DNA from: Mucilaginibacter yixingensis
GTDB lineage: Bacteria > Bacteroidota > Bacteroidia > Sphingobacteriales > Sphingobacteriaceae
NCBI RefSeq assembly: GCF_041080815.1
Contig: NZ_CP160205.1
Location: forward strand, 4,836,001-4,900,000
Direction: 5' to 3'
DNA: 64,000 nt
Part shown: positions 25,774-34,363 of the stretch, piece by piece
Layout: each line of letters begins with the position of its first letter
How positions within the stretch are numbered: position 1 is the first letter of the stretch
Notes under the pieces: generated by a model
The model's input: only the letters and a program-made list of their open reading frames with translations
What the model was told of the DNA's origin: nothing
Database searches by the model: none
Program-made: the position numbers and the translations under genes

Positions 25774-25861
25774 GAAATGGGGTACAATTGGTTGATCTAA
25801 AGATGCTGATTGTTGCCGATATAACAGTCCTGTACAATGATGGTTGTGCTGGAAACAGTTA

Positions 25862-26635
25862 CTACTTTGCCGGATGCAGCTCTAACAGCACGGGGCAATG
25901 GTCTGAATGCCGGGCCTCAGCAAGTATGGCCGACCGCTTGATCCGTTCCCTGAGCGGCTCAGTCGCCATGTTATAATCTATACGCCAGCCCAGGTTCTTA
26001 GCGCGCGCATTAGCTCTGAAACTCCACCAGGTATAGTTGTGCGGTTCTGGGTTCACATGACGGAAGGTATCGATAAAACCACTATTGATAAACTGCTCCA
26101 TCCACTCCCGCTCCTCCGGCAAAAAGCCCGATGAGTTGGCGTTTGATTTAGGGTTATGAATATCTATTGCCCTGTGACAGATATTATAATCGCCAGACAC
26201 CACCAGGTTGGGGACACTCTCTTTTAGCTGATGCAGGTAATCGCCAAATTCTTCGAGGAAACGAAATTTGAAACCTTGACGCTCGTCGCCACTGGAACCT
26301 GACGGAAAATAAACACTCATTACCGACACATCTTCAAAATCAACCCGGATGTTACGGCCCTCACGGTCATAATCGGCAATGCCACAACCGTATTCTACAT
26401 GTTTGGGAGTATGTTTAGTAAAGATGGCGGTGCCGCTATAACCCTTCTTCTCTGCCGGATACCAATAGTGCTGATAACCCAGTTGTTCTACCAGGAACAG
26501 ATCGGTCAGCACATCGGGCGTCGCCTTTATTTCTTGTAAACAAACCACATCGGCATCAGTAGCCTGCAGCCAGGCCAACCAGTTTTTACTGATAGCAGAA
26601 CGGATGCCGTTAACGTTATAGGTAATGATCTTCAT
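25862..26635 (-). CDS. xth: Exodeoxyribonuclease III
   Basis: 257 aa AP endonuclease/exonuclease of the ExoIII (EEP) fold, acting on abasic sites in base-excision repair. Motifs: ITYNVNGIRSAISK with the metal Asn, VVCLQEIKATPD with the catalytic Glu, PSGSSGDERQGFKFRF, VVSGDYNICHRAID with the Asp/Asn pair, SDHCPVLLEL with the terminal Asp-His. Complete. Single gene; the start lies beside a long imperfect inverted repeat. Confidence 0.95.
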   Translation of the reverse strand: MKIITYNVNGIRSAISKNWLAWLQATDADVVCLQEIKATPDVLTDLFLVEQLGYQHYWYPAEKKGYSGTAIFTKHTPKHVEYGCGIADYDREGRNIRVDFEDVSVMSVYFPSGSSGDERQGFKFRFLEEFGDYLHQLKESVPNLVVSGDYNICHRAIDIHNPKSNANSSGFLPEEREWMEQFINSGFIDTFRHVNPEPHNYTWWSFRANARAKNLGWRIDYNMATEPLRERIKRSAILAEARHSDHCPVLLELHPAK

Positions 26636-26640
26636 TTTCT

Positions 26641-26740
26641 GATTTTCGAATTTCGGATGTTCAATTTCGGAATTACTTTAACGGCGTCTGATCTTTACAA
26701 GAAAAAAATACAAATCCGCAATTGAACATCCGAAATCTGA
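26641..26740. repeat. Inverted repeat TTTCGGATGTTCAATTTCGG
   Basis: The left arm (~26648-26671) and right arm (~26712-26738) share ~20 bp as an inverted pair. Related words lie at 32041-32072 (TTCGAATGTTCAATTTCGAA), 34560-34585 and 41064-41087, so this is another dispersed family. Confidence 0.65.
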
Positions 26741-26745
26741 AATAA

Positions 26746-27444
26746 TTATATCGGCCAAAGCAACTTATCCATCTGCTTACACTCGCGCTTACTAAGCAGC
26801 GTTACCTTCATGGGCACATCTTCCAATGGCCGGTTACGGTCGTCTGTTTTAACGGCAGCAATACGGTCTATCATATCAATGCCCATCACCACCTCGCCAT
26901 AAACAGTATAGTTATGATCTAAGTGTGGCGTGCCGCCAACCGAGCGATACCAGGCGCGCTGCCACTCGGGTATTTTATAACCTTTTAAACGCGTTTGCTC
27001 TAACGTGTCCAACAACTTATCGGTAAAACGCTTGCCCTCTACAATGTAGAACTGGCATCCGCTGGATGCTTTGACGGGGTTATCGTCTCTGGCTGCAGCC
27101 AGCACACCGCGTTTATGAAACAAGCTATCATTAAATTCAGCAGGGATGGTATAGCCTACATCGCCATTACCTAGCTGTGCTCCCGGTTGTGCGTTCTTTG
27201 AATCCGGATCGCCACCCTGGATCATAAAACTCTGGATAACCCGATGAAAGAGCGTGCCGTTGTAAAACCCTTTTTTAGTGAGTTTGATAAAATTATCGCG
27301 ATGTTTTGGTGTTTGGTTGTACAGCCTGATAATGCACTGCCCATAAGCTGTGCTGATGCGCACGTATTGATTTTTAGGCGAACGAGCCATAGCGCTAAAG
27401 GCGCATAGCACGAGTAACAAGATAAGGTTTAGCCGTTTCATCAA
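26746..27444 (-). CDS. Peptidylprolyl isomerase, cyclophilin type (periplasmic)
   Basis: 232 aa. Signal peptide (residues 1-20, ending SAMA), then a cyclophilin domain that interconverts proline cis/trans. Landmarks: YNQTPKHRDNFIKLTKKGFY, LFHRVIQSFMIQGGDPDS, GYTIPAEFNDSLFHKRGVLA, SSGCQFYIVEGK, YTVYGEVVMGIDMIDRIA. The Phe, Met and Gln of the FHRVI..FMIQGGD motif are kept. It follows the small conserved gene at 27451-27789 after 6 nt, so the two probably form an operon. Confidence 0.92.
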   Translation of the reverse strand: MMKRLNLILLLVLCAFSAMARSPKNQYVRISTAYGQCIIRLYNQTPKHRDNFIKLTKKGFYNGTLFHRVIQSFMIQGGDPDSKNAQPGAQLGNGDVGYTIPAEFNDSLFHKRGVLAAARDDNPVKASSGCQFYIVEGKRFTDKLLDTLEQTRLKGYKIPEWQRAWYRSVGGTPHLDHNYTVYGEVVMGIDMIDRIAAVKTDDRNRPLEDVPMKVTLLSKRECKQMDKLLWPI

Positions 27445-27450
27445 CGTAAT

Positions 27451-27789
27451 TTACATATTTTCAAAATACTCGATGATGAGCGATTTGAGTACCAGTTCTT
27501 GCTCCAGCAGCGTGTAATTAGGGATTTGTTTAACCAGTTTCCAGTGCGGCCAGCCGTCCTGATCCAGACCTTCCAGTTCATAGAAACCCATCAGACTAAA
27601 CAACCTGCAGGTGGCAATATGCATCAACTCTTCTTTTTGCCTTTTGCCGAATTTGCGCGGCCCCTGCCCCAACTCCTGCACGCCGATAAGGAACAGCATC
27701 ACCTTAATATCGGGCGTGTCGCTGTCAAAATCTTCGGCAATGCGCGCTTGCAACTCTTTCCATTTAGTATTGATCTCGGCCGGTGTCAT
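27451..27789 (-). CDS. Conserved small protein, unknown function
   Basis: 112 aa from ATG 27789. A longer in-frame start at 27885 is rejected because a perfect -7 box (minus-strand TATCTTTG, 27796-27803) lies 6 nt upstream of 27789. Sequence: acidic N-terminus (WKELQARIAEDFDSDTPDIK), then VMLFLIGVQELGQGPRKFGK and a helical, acidic/aromatic C-terminus (GWPHWKLVKQIP, EQELVLKSLIIEYFEN). No signal peptide, TM or metal motif. I do not recognise the family; it looks like a soluble helical protein. Confidence 0.65.
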   Translation of the reverse strand: MTPAEINTKWKELQARIAEDFDSDTPDIKVMLFLIGVQELGQGPRKFGKRQKEELMHIATCRLFSLMGFYELEGLDQDGWPHWKLVKQIPNYTLLEQELVLKSLIIEYFENM

Positions 27790-27795
27790 AAGGAC

Positions 27796-27803
27796 CAAAG
27801 ATA
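27796..27803 (-). promoter_or_regulatory. Bacteroidota -7 box (minus) before the 27451-27789 gene
   Basis: Minus-strand TATCTTTG with 6 nt to ATG 27789; candidate leaderless transcript for the small protein plus the cyclophilin. Confidence 0.55.
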
Positions 27804-27888
27804 TACAATTAGTTTGTCTGGATGCGGTGATGTTCGGGGAATCGACCAGGTGTTGTGTCTGCCGATGGTCAAACAATTGGTCCATCGC

Positions 27889-28557
27889 CTATTGCTTGCC
27901 GCAATAGTGCGCTATAAAATCGTCGGCGCGATTGCTGCCAATGTTGCGGATAAAATTCCAGTCTTCGCAGGCGCCGTCGGTATCGCCCTGCTTTTGTTTA
28001 GCGTCGGCCTTTTGTAGTAACTCACCTATCAGTTCATCATCAAAACCCAGTTGTTGTTTCAGTGCGATGATCTCCTGCTCTTTAGTGGTATCAGCCTTGC
28101 CGGCATATTTATTTTTGTAGTAATTGGTCACCGCATTTTCCAGCTCCTGCCGGTTCTGATAGGCTTGTACAGCTTGCTGCCTGGTAATATTATTGACACT
28201 TATACACCGGTTATTATCAGGCGAAAAACGGATGGGCAACACCATTCGGGCCTCTGTTATTCCAGGCGAGCTAATAGACCACATACCACGCGTAAGTTTT
28301 ACTACGCGCAAGGCTTCATCATCCAAATCAATCCCCATGCCTTTTTGCACGGCAATCTCTTTCAATGAGCCATCTTGTTGAACTTTAAAACTTATGTATA
28401 TAATCCCGCCAATGCAGTTCCGGCTGGAAAACTCAGGATAAACGATGTGTTTTTGCAGAAACGTGTTCAACGCACCCTCGCCGCCTTTAAATATAGCTTG
28501 CCCGCTTGCCATTATAGCAATAACCAGGAACGATATCACGAGGGTGAAGCGGCGCAT
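27889..28557 (-). CDS. Periplasmic protein with TonB C-terminal domain
   Basis: 222 aa. Signal peptide (~1-19, ending MASGQA), then a TonB-C-like domain (~30-120: GGIIYISFKVQQDGSLKEIA, DDEALRVVKLTRGMW, EARMVLPIRFSPD). The second half is helical (NRQELENAVTNYYKNKYAGK) and ends with a Cys-containing tail (CEDWNFIRNIGSN, HYCGKQ). No anchoring helix, so it is not a classical TonB; such proteins are common in Bacteroidota with unknown partners. Confidence 0.75.
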   Translation of the reverse strand: MRRFTLVISFLVIAIMASGQAIFKGGEGALNTFLQKHIVYPEFSSRNCIGGIIYISFKVQQDGSLKEIAVQKGMGIDLDDEALRVVKLTRGMWSISSPGITEARMVLPIRFSPDNNRCISVNNITRQQAVQAYQNRQELENAVTNYYKNKYAGKADTTKEQEIIALKQQLGFDDELIGELLQKADAKQKQGDTDGACEDWNFIRNIGSNRADDFIAHYCGKQ

Positions 28558-29176
28558 CTTTGTTTATTAAAGATAACGTAAAGAGTTGGGATATGGTTTC
28601 TTCGGGGTGGGGCCGTAGTGCTCATAGCCCAAGCCTCTACTACATGTTCTTCCGTCCCGCTCAATCGCCGCGGGAGGGCTTGTTACTTTTTGGCGAAAAA
28701 GTAACCAAAACGCATTGACAACGGAATGCTTCTTTTGCCGCTCAAGCCCCGCCCTGCAAATCACTCAGAACCACAGGGCCGCAGTTTGACACCCCGCTCA
28801 CGCTACGCACGGGCCTTTACCCTTCTGTGCCAATCTGAATGCCCTCGCCACCGCACAGCCCAACATGTTCTGCCTGACTTCACCCAGAAGCTGACCGCTG
28901 TCGGCCACCGCACCCTATTTCAGAATTTTGGAAACCAATATTGTAGAAAGAAAAAAGAGCGTGGGCCAGTCAGAACACCGGGCCGGCGTTGGCGGGAATG
29001 CTAATTTTTTATCGAGCTGTGCGAGAATAAAAAATCGCAGGGCGCGCGGAAGGATTGTTCTGACTTGATTTTTTGTTTCTTTTTGATCAAGCAAAAAGAA
29101 ATAGCCTCCGCGGCAATGAGCGGGCTACAGTACATATTAGCAATGACATGTAAATTCAGCACCATCCTCCTGAGAT
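28558..29176. repeat. Non-coding dispersed-type element bounded by hairpins
   Basis: 619 bp without a believable gene. Left hairpin: perfect 10-bp arms GTTACTTTTT / AAAAAGTAAC (28682-28691 / 28696-28705). Right hairpin: TTTCTTTTTG / CAAAAAGAAA (29076-29085 / 29092-29101). The interior is GC-rich with degenerate ORFs. From memory, TTACTTTTTGGCGAAAAAGT words are frequent in Sphingobacteriaceae genomes, suggesting a dispersed non-autonomous repeat. No transposase or target-site duplication recognised. Confidence 0.6.
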
Positions 29177-29863
29177 TTAAAACCCCAATACCAAAGCGGG
29201 ATCTGGCACATTGGCCCGGTACCGCTCCATTTCAGAATAGCGGCATACACCGGGGTAGTCGCCCCACATGCCTTCCATATCAAACATCAGTTGAAAGTGC
29301 AGGTGCGGCGGCCATTGGCCATTTTCGGCCGATGTGCCGAAGCTGGCTATCTGTTGATCCATAGCGATGGACTGCCCAACGGCTAGTCCGTCCAAACTTT
29401 GGCGACTTAGATGACCGTAAAGAGAGTAAAGGATCAAACCATCCAGATCGTGTTGCAGGATAATGGTAGGCCCATAATCGCCAAAATGGTCATTGTCATG
29501 AAAACTGTGAACAGTGCCTTGCAGCGGCGCGTAAACGGGCGTTCCGGCGGGGCTCCATATGTCCATCCCCAAATGCAGGCGACGGGGTTCTTTACCAGCC
29601 CCAAACAAGTTACTGCGACCGTAAATAGTACGATGCTCCAGGTAGCCGCCAATGCCGTAGCGACAGCCGCTCTCGGCCAGCTTGGCTTCAACCCAATTGC
29701 TGAACAGCCGGGTATCTACCAGATCCTGCAAGGTGAGTTCCTGGTTTTGATCGGTAAAATCAAGTGGTAAAAAACAATCATGCTGCAGATCAATATCTAC
29801 CACTTTTCCCTTTTTATGGGGATTGTTTTCCAGATATTGCTGCAGCAGTTGATGCTTGTCCAT
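29177..29863 (-). CDS. M23 family metallopeptidase (no signal peptide)
   Basis: 228 aa LytM-type domain, normally cleaving peptidoglycan cross-links. Zinc motifs: HLGMDIW (HxxxD) near residue 97, and HLHF near residue 184. A ~90-residue N-terminal region precedes it (PLDFTDQNQELTLQDLV). No signal peptide or TM segment is visible, unusual for a peptidoglycan hydrolase. It lies 10 nt after rbfA in the same direction. The substrate may be cytosolic peptides, or export uses another route. Confidence 0.85.
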   Translation of the reverse strand: MDKHQLLQQYLENNPHKKGKVVDIDLQHDCFLPLDFTDQNQELTLQDLVDTRLFSNWVEAKLAESGCRYGIGGYLEHRTIYGRSNLFGAGKEPRRLHLGMDIWSPAGTPVYAPLQGTVHSFHDNDHFGDYGPTIILQHDLDGLILYSLYGHLSRQSLDGLAVGQSIAMDQQIASFGTSAENGQWPPHLHFQLMFDMEGMWGDYPGVCRYSEMERYRANVPDPALVLGF

Positions 29864-29872
29864 TAAGCCAGA

Positions 29873-30244
29873 TTACTCTTCGTCTTTCTGACGATCTTCG
29901 TGACTGATGCGTTCAAAGATCTTGTCCATACGCTCTACGTACTCGTTGGTATCATCCAAAAAGAACTCCAGCTGCGGGATAACGCGCACCTGGTCTTTAA
30001 TACGGGCACCCAGTTTATAACGGATCTCTGAACTGTGCGTTTTGATAGTCTGCACAGCCAGCTGCGGGTTTGGGCTATTAAAAAAGCTTAGAAACACGCG
30101 GGCCAGGGCCAGATCTGGTGTTACACGTACTTTGGTAATAGTAACCAGCGTATTGGGCAAAAAGCTCATGCCCTCGCGCTGAAATATGGCAGCCAGATCT
30201 TCCTGAATAACACCGGCAAATTTTTGTTGTCTTTTAGATTCCAT
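29873..30244 (-). CDS. rbfA: Ribosome-binding factor A
   Basis: 123 aa KH-fold protein that binds the 30S subunit and assists 16S rRNA 5'-end maturation, including in the cold. Family landmarks: RQQKFAGVIQEDLAAIFQRE, VTITKVRVTPDLALARVFLS, YKLGARIKDQVRVIPQLEFF, DDTNEYVERMDKIF, acidic tail. Typical length. Confidence 0.95.
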   Translation of the reverse strand: MESKRQQKFAGVIQEDLAAIFQREGMSFLPNTLVTITKVRVTPDLALARVFLSFFNSPNPQLAVQTIKTHSSEIRYKLGARIKDQVRVIPQLEFFLDDTNEYVERMDKIFERISHEDRQKDEE

Positions 30245-30343
30245 TGTTTTTTAGGTTTAAAGGTGATGAAGCAGAAAGTCTAAGGCACAAGGCTTAAATC
30301 TTCCTCTTATTACATTGTGGGTGGTTATCAAGGGGCAATATGC

Positions 30344-30760
30344 TTAGCGTTTTGTGCTTTCAGCCTTTGCCCTTCCGCTCCACTTGCTGGCAACGCCTGG
30401 CGGGATCTCTTTGGTTATTTTAACCAACTTTTTCACTATGATGGTGCTATCAATCCCAGCGTCCTGTGCGTCTTTGCCCGACTTAATTTTGCTGCCTTCT
30501 ATTTCAACATAAACAGGCGTGTAAGGTTTTTCAAAATTAAGCTGCGAGTAGCTCAGCTCCAGTTTGGCAGAACTATCAATCACCCAATATTCATGTCCAC
30601 TTATATAGTCTTTAAATGTTTTTGCCTCCGGACCAAAGCTATACAAACCACGATAGATCACCGGTTGCTTTTTTTGCTCCTTCTTCTTGCCCTCCCCACA
30701 GCCGGCAATTATTGCCACCGCAGCCAGCAGCAGCAATATTTTGGTTAATGTATTGTTCAT
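30344..30760 (-). CDS. Lipoprotein, unknown function
   Basis: 138 aa. Lipobox AIIAGC gives a lipidated Cys at ~20, followed by a Lys-rich linker. The core is beta-rich (YRGLYSFGPEAKTFKDYISG, EYWVIDSSAKLELSYSQLNF, YTPVYVEIEGSKI), reminiscent of the C-terminal domain of NlpE-like lipoproteins, though this is weak. It sits 3 nt after the LolC/E-type permease, so a lipoprotein-trafficking context is plausible. Confidence 0.7.
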   Translation of the reverse strand: MNNTLTKILLLLAAVAIIAGCGEGKKKEQKKQPVIYRGLYSFGPEAKTFKDYISGHEYWVIDSSAKLELSYSQLNFEKPYTPVYVEIEGSKIKSGKDAQDAGIDSTIIVKKLVKITKEIPPGVASKWSGRAKAESTKR

Positions 30761-30763
30761 GGC

Positions 30764-31990
30764 TTACAGATCTTGTTTTATCTCGTCAAGGCGTTTCACG
30801 CTCAGCCGGGCGCTAATGCCAGATGCTATAACCGCAATAATGGTTACAGTTAAAAGTACAATAATATAGTCAAAAAACTTAATATCTACCGGGTAAGCAT
30901 CCATCACGGTCATGCTGCTACCCATTTTTACCAGCTTGAAATGCTCCTGTAAAAGACAGAAAATACTACCGGCAATCAATCCGGCCACACAGCCAATCAT
31001 CGAGATCATCATTCCCTCAAAAAAGAAGATGCCCTGGATCATTCGCTTGCCGGCACCCAGGCCAGTAAGTATAGCAATGTCTTTTTGCTTATCAATTACC
31101 AGCATCGTTAATGAACCGATGATATTAAATATAGCGATAACCACCACAAACGTAAGAATCATATAAATAGACCAGCGCTCATAATTCAACGTTTTATAAA
31201 GCACCGCATTTTGCATGATGCGGTTTTTTACCTCATATTTCGGCCCGAGTTTATCGCTTACTTCTGCCTCCACGCTTTTGATATCCGTGCCGTTTTTAAA
31301 GTTGATATTGATAGACGATACTTCTACCGGCTGCCCCAGCAAATCGCGCATAAAGCTGATGGGGGTAACTATGATATCATCAAAATCTTGCTGCACAGCA
31401 AACACACCCGATGGGTAAATGCTGCGCACCACAAACTCATTAAGCGGATTGGAGGACTCAGTAGCCGTTCGCCTTGGCGAATAGATCTGTAATGCCGCCA
31501 GCGGATCTTTAATATTGATACCCAGATTGGCCTGCACCGATGCGCCCAGCACCGCAAAATCAGTATTACCGGTGTGCAGCATAAAAGCGCCGTCTTGTAT
31601 GGTGCTGTCCAGCTGTTTGCTCCGGAGGAATTCATCGCTTACGCCCATCACCGTACCTATCACCTTGCTGTTACCATAACGAATGAGGGCCTTTTCTTGC
31701 AGCACCTCGGTGTATGAGAATACCCGCGGGTCTTTATGCAACGCTTTAAAGTAGGCAGTATTGGGGTCGAAGGTTTTTCCTTCTTTAGGCTCGATCTTCA
31801 GTTCGGGCGTAAAATTACTGTAGAGCGACAGGATCACTTTCTCAAACCCGTTAAACACCGACAGAATAATAAACAAAGCCGCCGCACCCACAAATACCCC
31901 CAGCATAGAAATGCCTGAAATGATATTGATGGCGTGCATCTTTTTGCGCGAAAAAAGATAACGCTTGGCTATGTAGACAGAGGTGTTCAC
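30764..31990 (-). CDS. FtsX-like ABC permease (LolC/E type)
   Basis: 408 aa inner-membrane permease of the lipoprotein-releasing type. TM1 near residues 25-50 (ISMLGVFVGAAALFIILSVF), a periplasmic MacB-PCD domain (~50-265), and three C-terminal helices (IYMILTFVVVIAIFNIIGSL, FEGMMISMIGCVAGLIAG, FDYIIVLLTVTIIAVIASGI). The matching ATPase (LolD) is not in the window. It heads a minus-strand run with the lipoprotein, rbfA and M23 genes. Confidence 0.9.
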   Translation of the reverse strand: MNTSVYIAKRYLFSRKKMHAINIISGISMLGVFVGAAALFIILSVFNGFEKVILSLYSNFTPELKIEPKEGKTFDPNTAYFKALHKDPRVFSYTEVLQEKALIRYGNSKVIGTVMGVSDEFLRSKQLDSTIQDGAFMLHTGNTDFAVLGASVQANLGINIKDPLAALQIYSPRRTATESSNPLNEFVVRSIYPSGVFAVQQDFDDIIVTPISFMRDLLGQPVEVSSININFKNGTDIKSVEAEVSDKLGPKYEVKNRIMQNAVLYKTLNYERWSIYMILTFVVVIAIFNIIGSLTMLVIDKQKDIAILTGLGAGKRMIQGIFFFEGMMISMIGCVAGLIAGSIFCLLQEHFKLVKMGSSMTVMDAYPVDIKFFDYIIVLLTVTIIAVIASGISARLSVKRLDEIKQDL

Positions 31991-31997
31991 GTGTTTG

Positions 31998-32005
31998 CAA
32001 AGATA
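31998..32005 (-). promoter_or_regulatory. Bacteroidota -7 box before the LolC/E-type gene
   Basis: Minus-strand TATCTTTG, 7 nt before the start codon at 31990. It drives the permease-lipoprotein-rbfA-M23 run. Confidence 0.6.
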
Positions 32006-32008
32006 GCA

Positions 32009-32110
32009 AACCCCTCGGCCCCCTAAAGGGGGAGGAAGAATTTCGGAGTTCGAATGTTCAATTTCGAATTTACGCGGCAGTCGCTCGGCTCCAGCCGAGC
32101 GACTGCAGGC
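32009..32110. repeat. Cluster of three dispersed repeat types
   Basis: Adjacent: C-rich hairpin (32009-32036, CCCCTCGGCCCCCTAAAGGG), a TTCGAATGTTCAATTTCGAA copy (32047-32066), and a hairpin with 13-bp arms CAGTCGCTCGGCT / AGCCGAGCGACTG (32078-32105). The last shares CAGTCGCTCG with 34.44-34.49 and 41.14-41.19 kb. Confidence 0.75.
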
Positions 32111-32119
32111 CTGGTCTAA

Positions 32120-32758
32120 TCAGTTCAAAAACGGGTTCATCCGTTTCTCATACCCAATGGTGGTTTCTGGCCCGTGACCGGGATAGACGGTGCAATCATC
32201 CGGTAATGCAAACAACTTTTCGCGGATGTTTTTGATCAGCATTTCATGACTACCTCCCGGGAAATCTGTACGGCCTATACTGCCTCTGAACAGTACATCG
32301 CCACCTATCAGGAAATTATCTTTCTGGCAGTAAAAGCAAAGATGTGCAGGCGAATGGCCAGGTGCAAAGATCAGTTCAAATGTGGTCTGTCCAAAGGTAA
32401 TGGTACCTTCTTCGGGCAAAAATGTATCAGGTAGTGGCGATAGTTCATAATGCAGGCCCATCTGCTGTGTCCATGCAGGGGCTTCCTGCAACAGCTCCAG
32501 TTCGCCACGGTGAAACTGGGGTTTCAATCCGTAATTATCAAACACAAATTTATTGCCGAAAACATGGTCATAATGGCAATGAGTATTGAGCAGTAGCGTG
32601 GGCTTCAGGTCATTATTGGTGATGAAATGACTCAGCTGGTTTTGATCAAAAGCGGTGTACATGCCCGGATCAATAATAGCACAAGCGCCGCTGTTATCGT
32701 AAACAATGTAGGTATTTTCGCCGATGAGGCTGTTGGTTAGTTTTTTTACTCGGGCCAT
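32120..32758 (-). CDS. MBL-fold metallo-hydrolase (glyoxalase II-like)
   Basis: 212 aa. Zinc motif THCHYDHVFG (HxHxDH; ~59-64), further ligands in FAPGHSPAHLCF, DVLFRGSIGRTDFPGGSHEM, and terminal YPGHGPETTIGYE. The motif set matches short glyoxalase-II-like hydrolases that act on glutathione or other thioesters. Cytoplasmic. Single gene between repeat-filled gaps; substrate unknown. Confidence 0.9.
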   Translation of the reverse strand: MARVKKLTNSLIGENTYIVYDNSGACAIIDPGMYTAFDQNQLSHFITNNDLKPTLLLNTHCHYDHVFGNKFVFDNYGLKPQFHRGELELLQEAPAWTQQMGLHYELSPLPDTFLPEEGTITFGQTTFELIFAPGHSPAHLCFYCQKDNFLIGGDVLFRGSIGRTDFPGGSHEMLIKNIREKLFALPDDCTVYPGHGPETTIGYEKRMNPFLN

Positions 32759-32975
32759 TTCTATGAGTGAATGAGTGAGTTTTAAATGAGTGATTGTGCA
32801 AATGTGCAGATGATTTATTGATTGTGTATCTACAATTTGTCATTTCGAAGAAGCAGCTATGGGAATGCGCTTAAGGGCGACTGAGAAATCTTCTCGGAGC
32901 TGCATCCCGTCAAGCCGCTCCGAAAAGATTTCTCCCGTTGGTCGAAATGACATGATGGTTTATAGTTTCACCCCG
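32759..32975. repeat. Repeat-filled gap with GTCATTTCGA palindrome
   Basis: Word GAGTGAATGAGTGAG (32763-32780), then a palindromic element from TTGTCATTTCGAAGAAGC (32837) to TTGGTCGAAATGACA (32952) with AGATTTCTCC near the right arm. No gene. Confidence 0.65.
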
Positions 32976-33560
32976 CTACTTCCAGCGGAAGCTTTTAATC
33001 ATCACATTAACATCCTTCTTAATAAAATCAAGCACGGGTTGGATGGAGTCCAACCGGGGCTCGTTGTTAAAATAGAGCGCCCCGCGCAGGTAATTCCGGG
33101 TGCTGTCGGTTAGGTAAAATTGGGCCGATGATGCAGCGTTGCCGGCAATGGTATAATAAATACCATAAATCTTTTTTGCCGGGTTGCTGATAGAGCCCTC
33201 GTCAATAGCGCTGGCTTTTACGGTATGTTTGAAGGCCAGCTTGTGCGAGTCTTCTACCAGTTCATCGAACATCTTTTTTGAGGCGATCTGATCATAGCTG
33301 ATGTGCAGCGTGGCTTTAAACTCGGGGAACTGCATATTGAGCCAGCAGTTGCCAGCACCGGCCTTTCGATCTGGTTCTATTACCGCATACTTGGGATAAG
33401 AAAAGACAAACGGACAGCCCTCGCTGTATTCCTGGTACTCTTTCTTAGGAAATTTAATGCGGAAGAAACCATGTGGCTTGGGCGAGTAATCACCACCTCC
33501 GCCACAAGCGCTCAGCACCAGGGCCGCTAACAGCATCGCAAATAATCCCCTCAACAACAT
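32976..33560 (-). CDS. gldD: Gliding motility lipoprotein GldD
   Basis: 194 aa lipoprotein, lipobox VLSAC at ~18. The GldD family is required for gliding in Flavobacterium and linked to the T9SS/gliding apparatus. Landmarks: PKPHGFFRIKFPKKEYQEY, CPFVFSYPKYAVI, NCWLNMQFPEFKATLHISYD, AGNAASSAQFYLTDSTRNYL. It starts 2 nt after aroE, so the two are co-transcribed. With PorX at 1-1336 it shows T9SS-related genes in this genome; gliding itself is not shown. Confidence 0.9.
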   Translation of the reverse strand: MLLRGLFAMLLAALVLSACGGGGDYSPKPHGFFRIKFPKKEYQEYSEGCPFVFSYPKYAVIEPDRKAGAGNCWLNMQFPEFKATLHISYDQIASKKMFDELVEDSHKLAFKHTVKASAIDEGSISNPAKKIYGIYYTIAGNAASSAQFYLTDSTRNYLRGALYFNNEPRLDSIQPVLDFIKKDVNVMIKSFRWK

Positions 33561-33562
33561 CT

Positions 33563-34363
33563 TTATAAATTTACTTTATGCGATTGCCAAATTTGCCATG
33601 AACGCTCGGCCTGCAGCACCAGCATTTCAAAACCATTTTTGATGGTAGCGCCTTTTTCTTTTCCCTTTTGCAAAAACAGCGTTTCTTCGGGGTTATAGAT
33701 CAAATCATATAACAAATGACGATCTGTGATAAATTCATACGGAATGGGCGGGCATTCGTCTACTTTTGGGTAGGTGCCTACCGGCGTGGTGTTGATGACA
33801 ACCAGGTATTCGTCCATCATTTCTGTAGTAAGATCGCTGAATAAAATATTACCCGGTGCCGGGCGACGGGTTACTACCTGGTATTCTATCTCCAGTTTAT
33901 CTAAAACATATTTTACCGCACGGGCAGCGCCACCATCGCCAAGCAATAAAGCTTTTTTGTGGTGATGCGTCAGGTGCGGTTTCAGCGAATGCTCAAAGCC
34001 ATAAACATCGGTATTGAACCCTTCCAGCCTAAAATTATGCCCTTTGATGCCCACCTCGCCAGAGAAAGCGGCCTCTAATGGGCTTTCTGCGGTGATGCGA
34101 ATGCAGTTTACGGCACCAATAGCTTTTGCCTCCTCGCTTAACCAATCCATATAATGCAACACGCCAATCTTATGTGGCACGGTAACATTCAGTCCGCACA
34201 GATCTGCCTGCGCACGCAGCAGGTCTGGAAAATCGCTCAGATTCTGCAACTCAAACAAATCATACTGATGGTCTGTAACACCCTCTTTTTCAAATTTTTC
34301 TGTAAAGTATTTTTTTGAAAAAGAATGCGAAAGCGGAAAGCCGATAAGCCCGTAATGTTTCAT
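33563..34363 (-). CDS. aroE: Shikimate dehydrogenase
   Basis: 266 aa; reduces 3-dehydroshikimate to shikimate with NADPH in aromatic amino acid synthesis. N-terminal substrate domain (YGLIGFPLSHSFSKKYFTEK, LCGLNVTVPHKIGVLHYMD with the catalytic Lys), NADP domain (LLLGDGGAARAVKYVL), C-terminal DLIYNPEETLFLQKGKEKGA and NGFEMLVLQAERSWQIW. Complete. Confidence 0.93.
   Translation of the reverse strand: MKHYGLIGFPLSHSFSKKYFTEKFEKEGVTDHQYDLFELQNLSDFPDLLRAQADLCGLNVTVPHKIGVLHYMDWLSEEAKAIGAVNCIRITAESPLEAAFSGEVGIKGHNFRLEGFNTDVYGFEHSLKPHLTHHHKKALLLGDGGAARAVKYVLDKLEIEYQVVTRRPAPGNILFSDLTTEMMDEYLVVINTTPVGTYPKVDECPPIPYEFITDRHLLYDLIYNPEETLFLQKGKEKGATIKNGFEMLVLQAERSWQIWQSHKVNL

Noticed and set aside
28726..29004. 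92-codon ORF in the non-coding element
   Set aside because: Composition is that of the GC-rich repeat, no start context or family resemblance.
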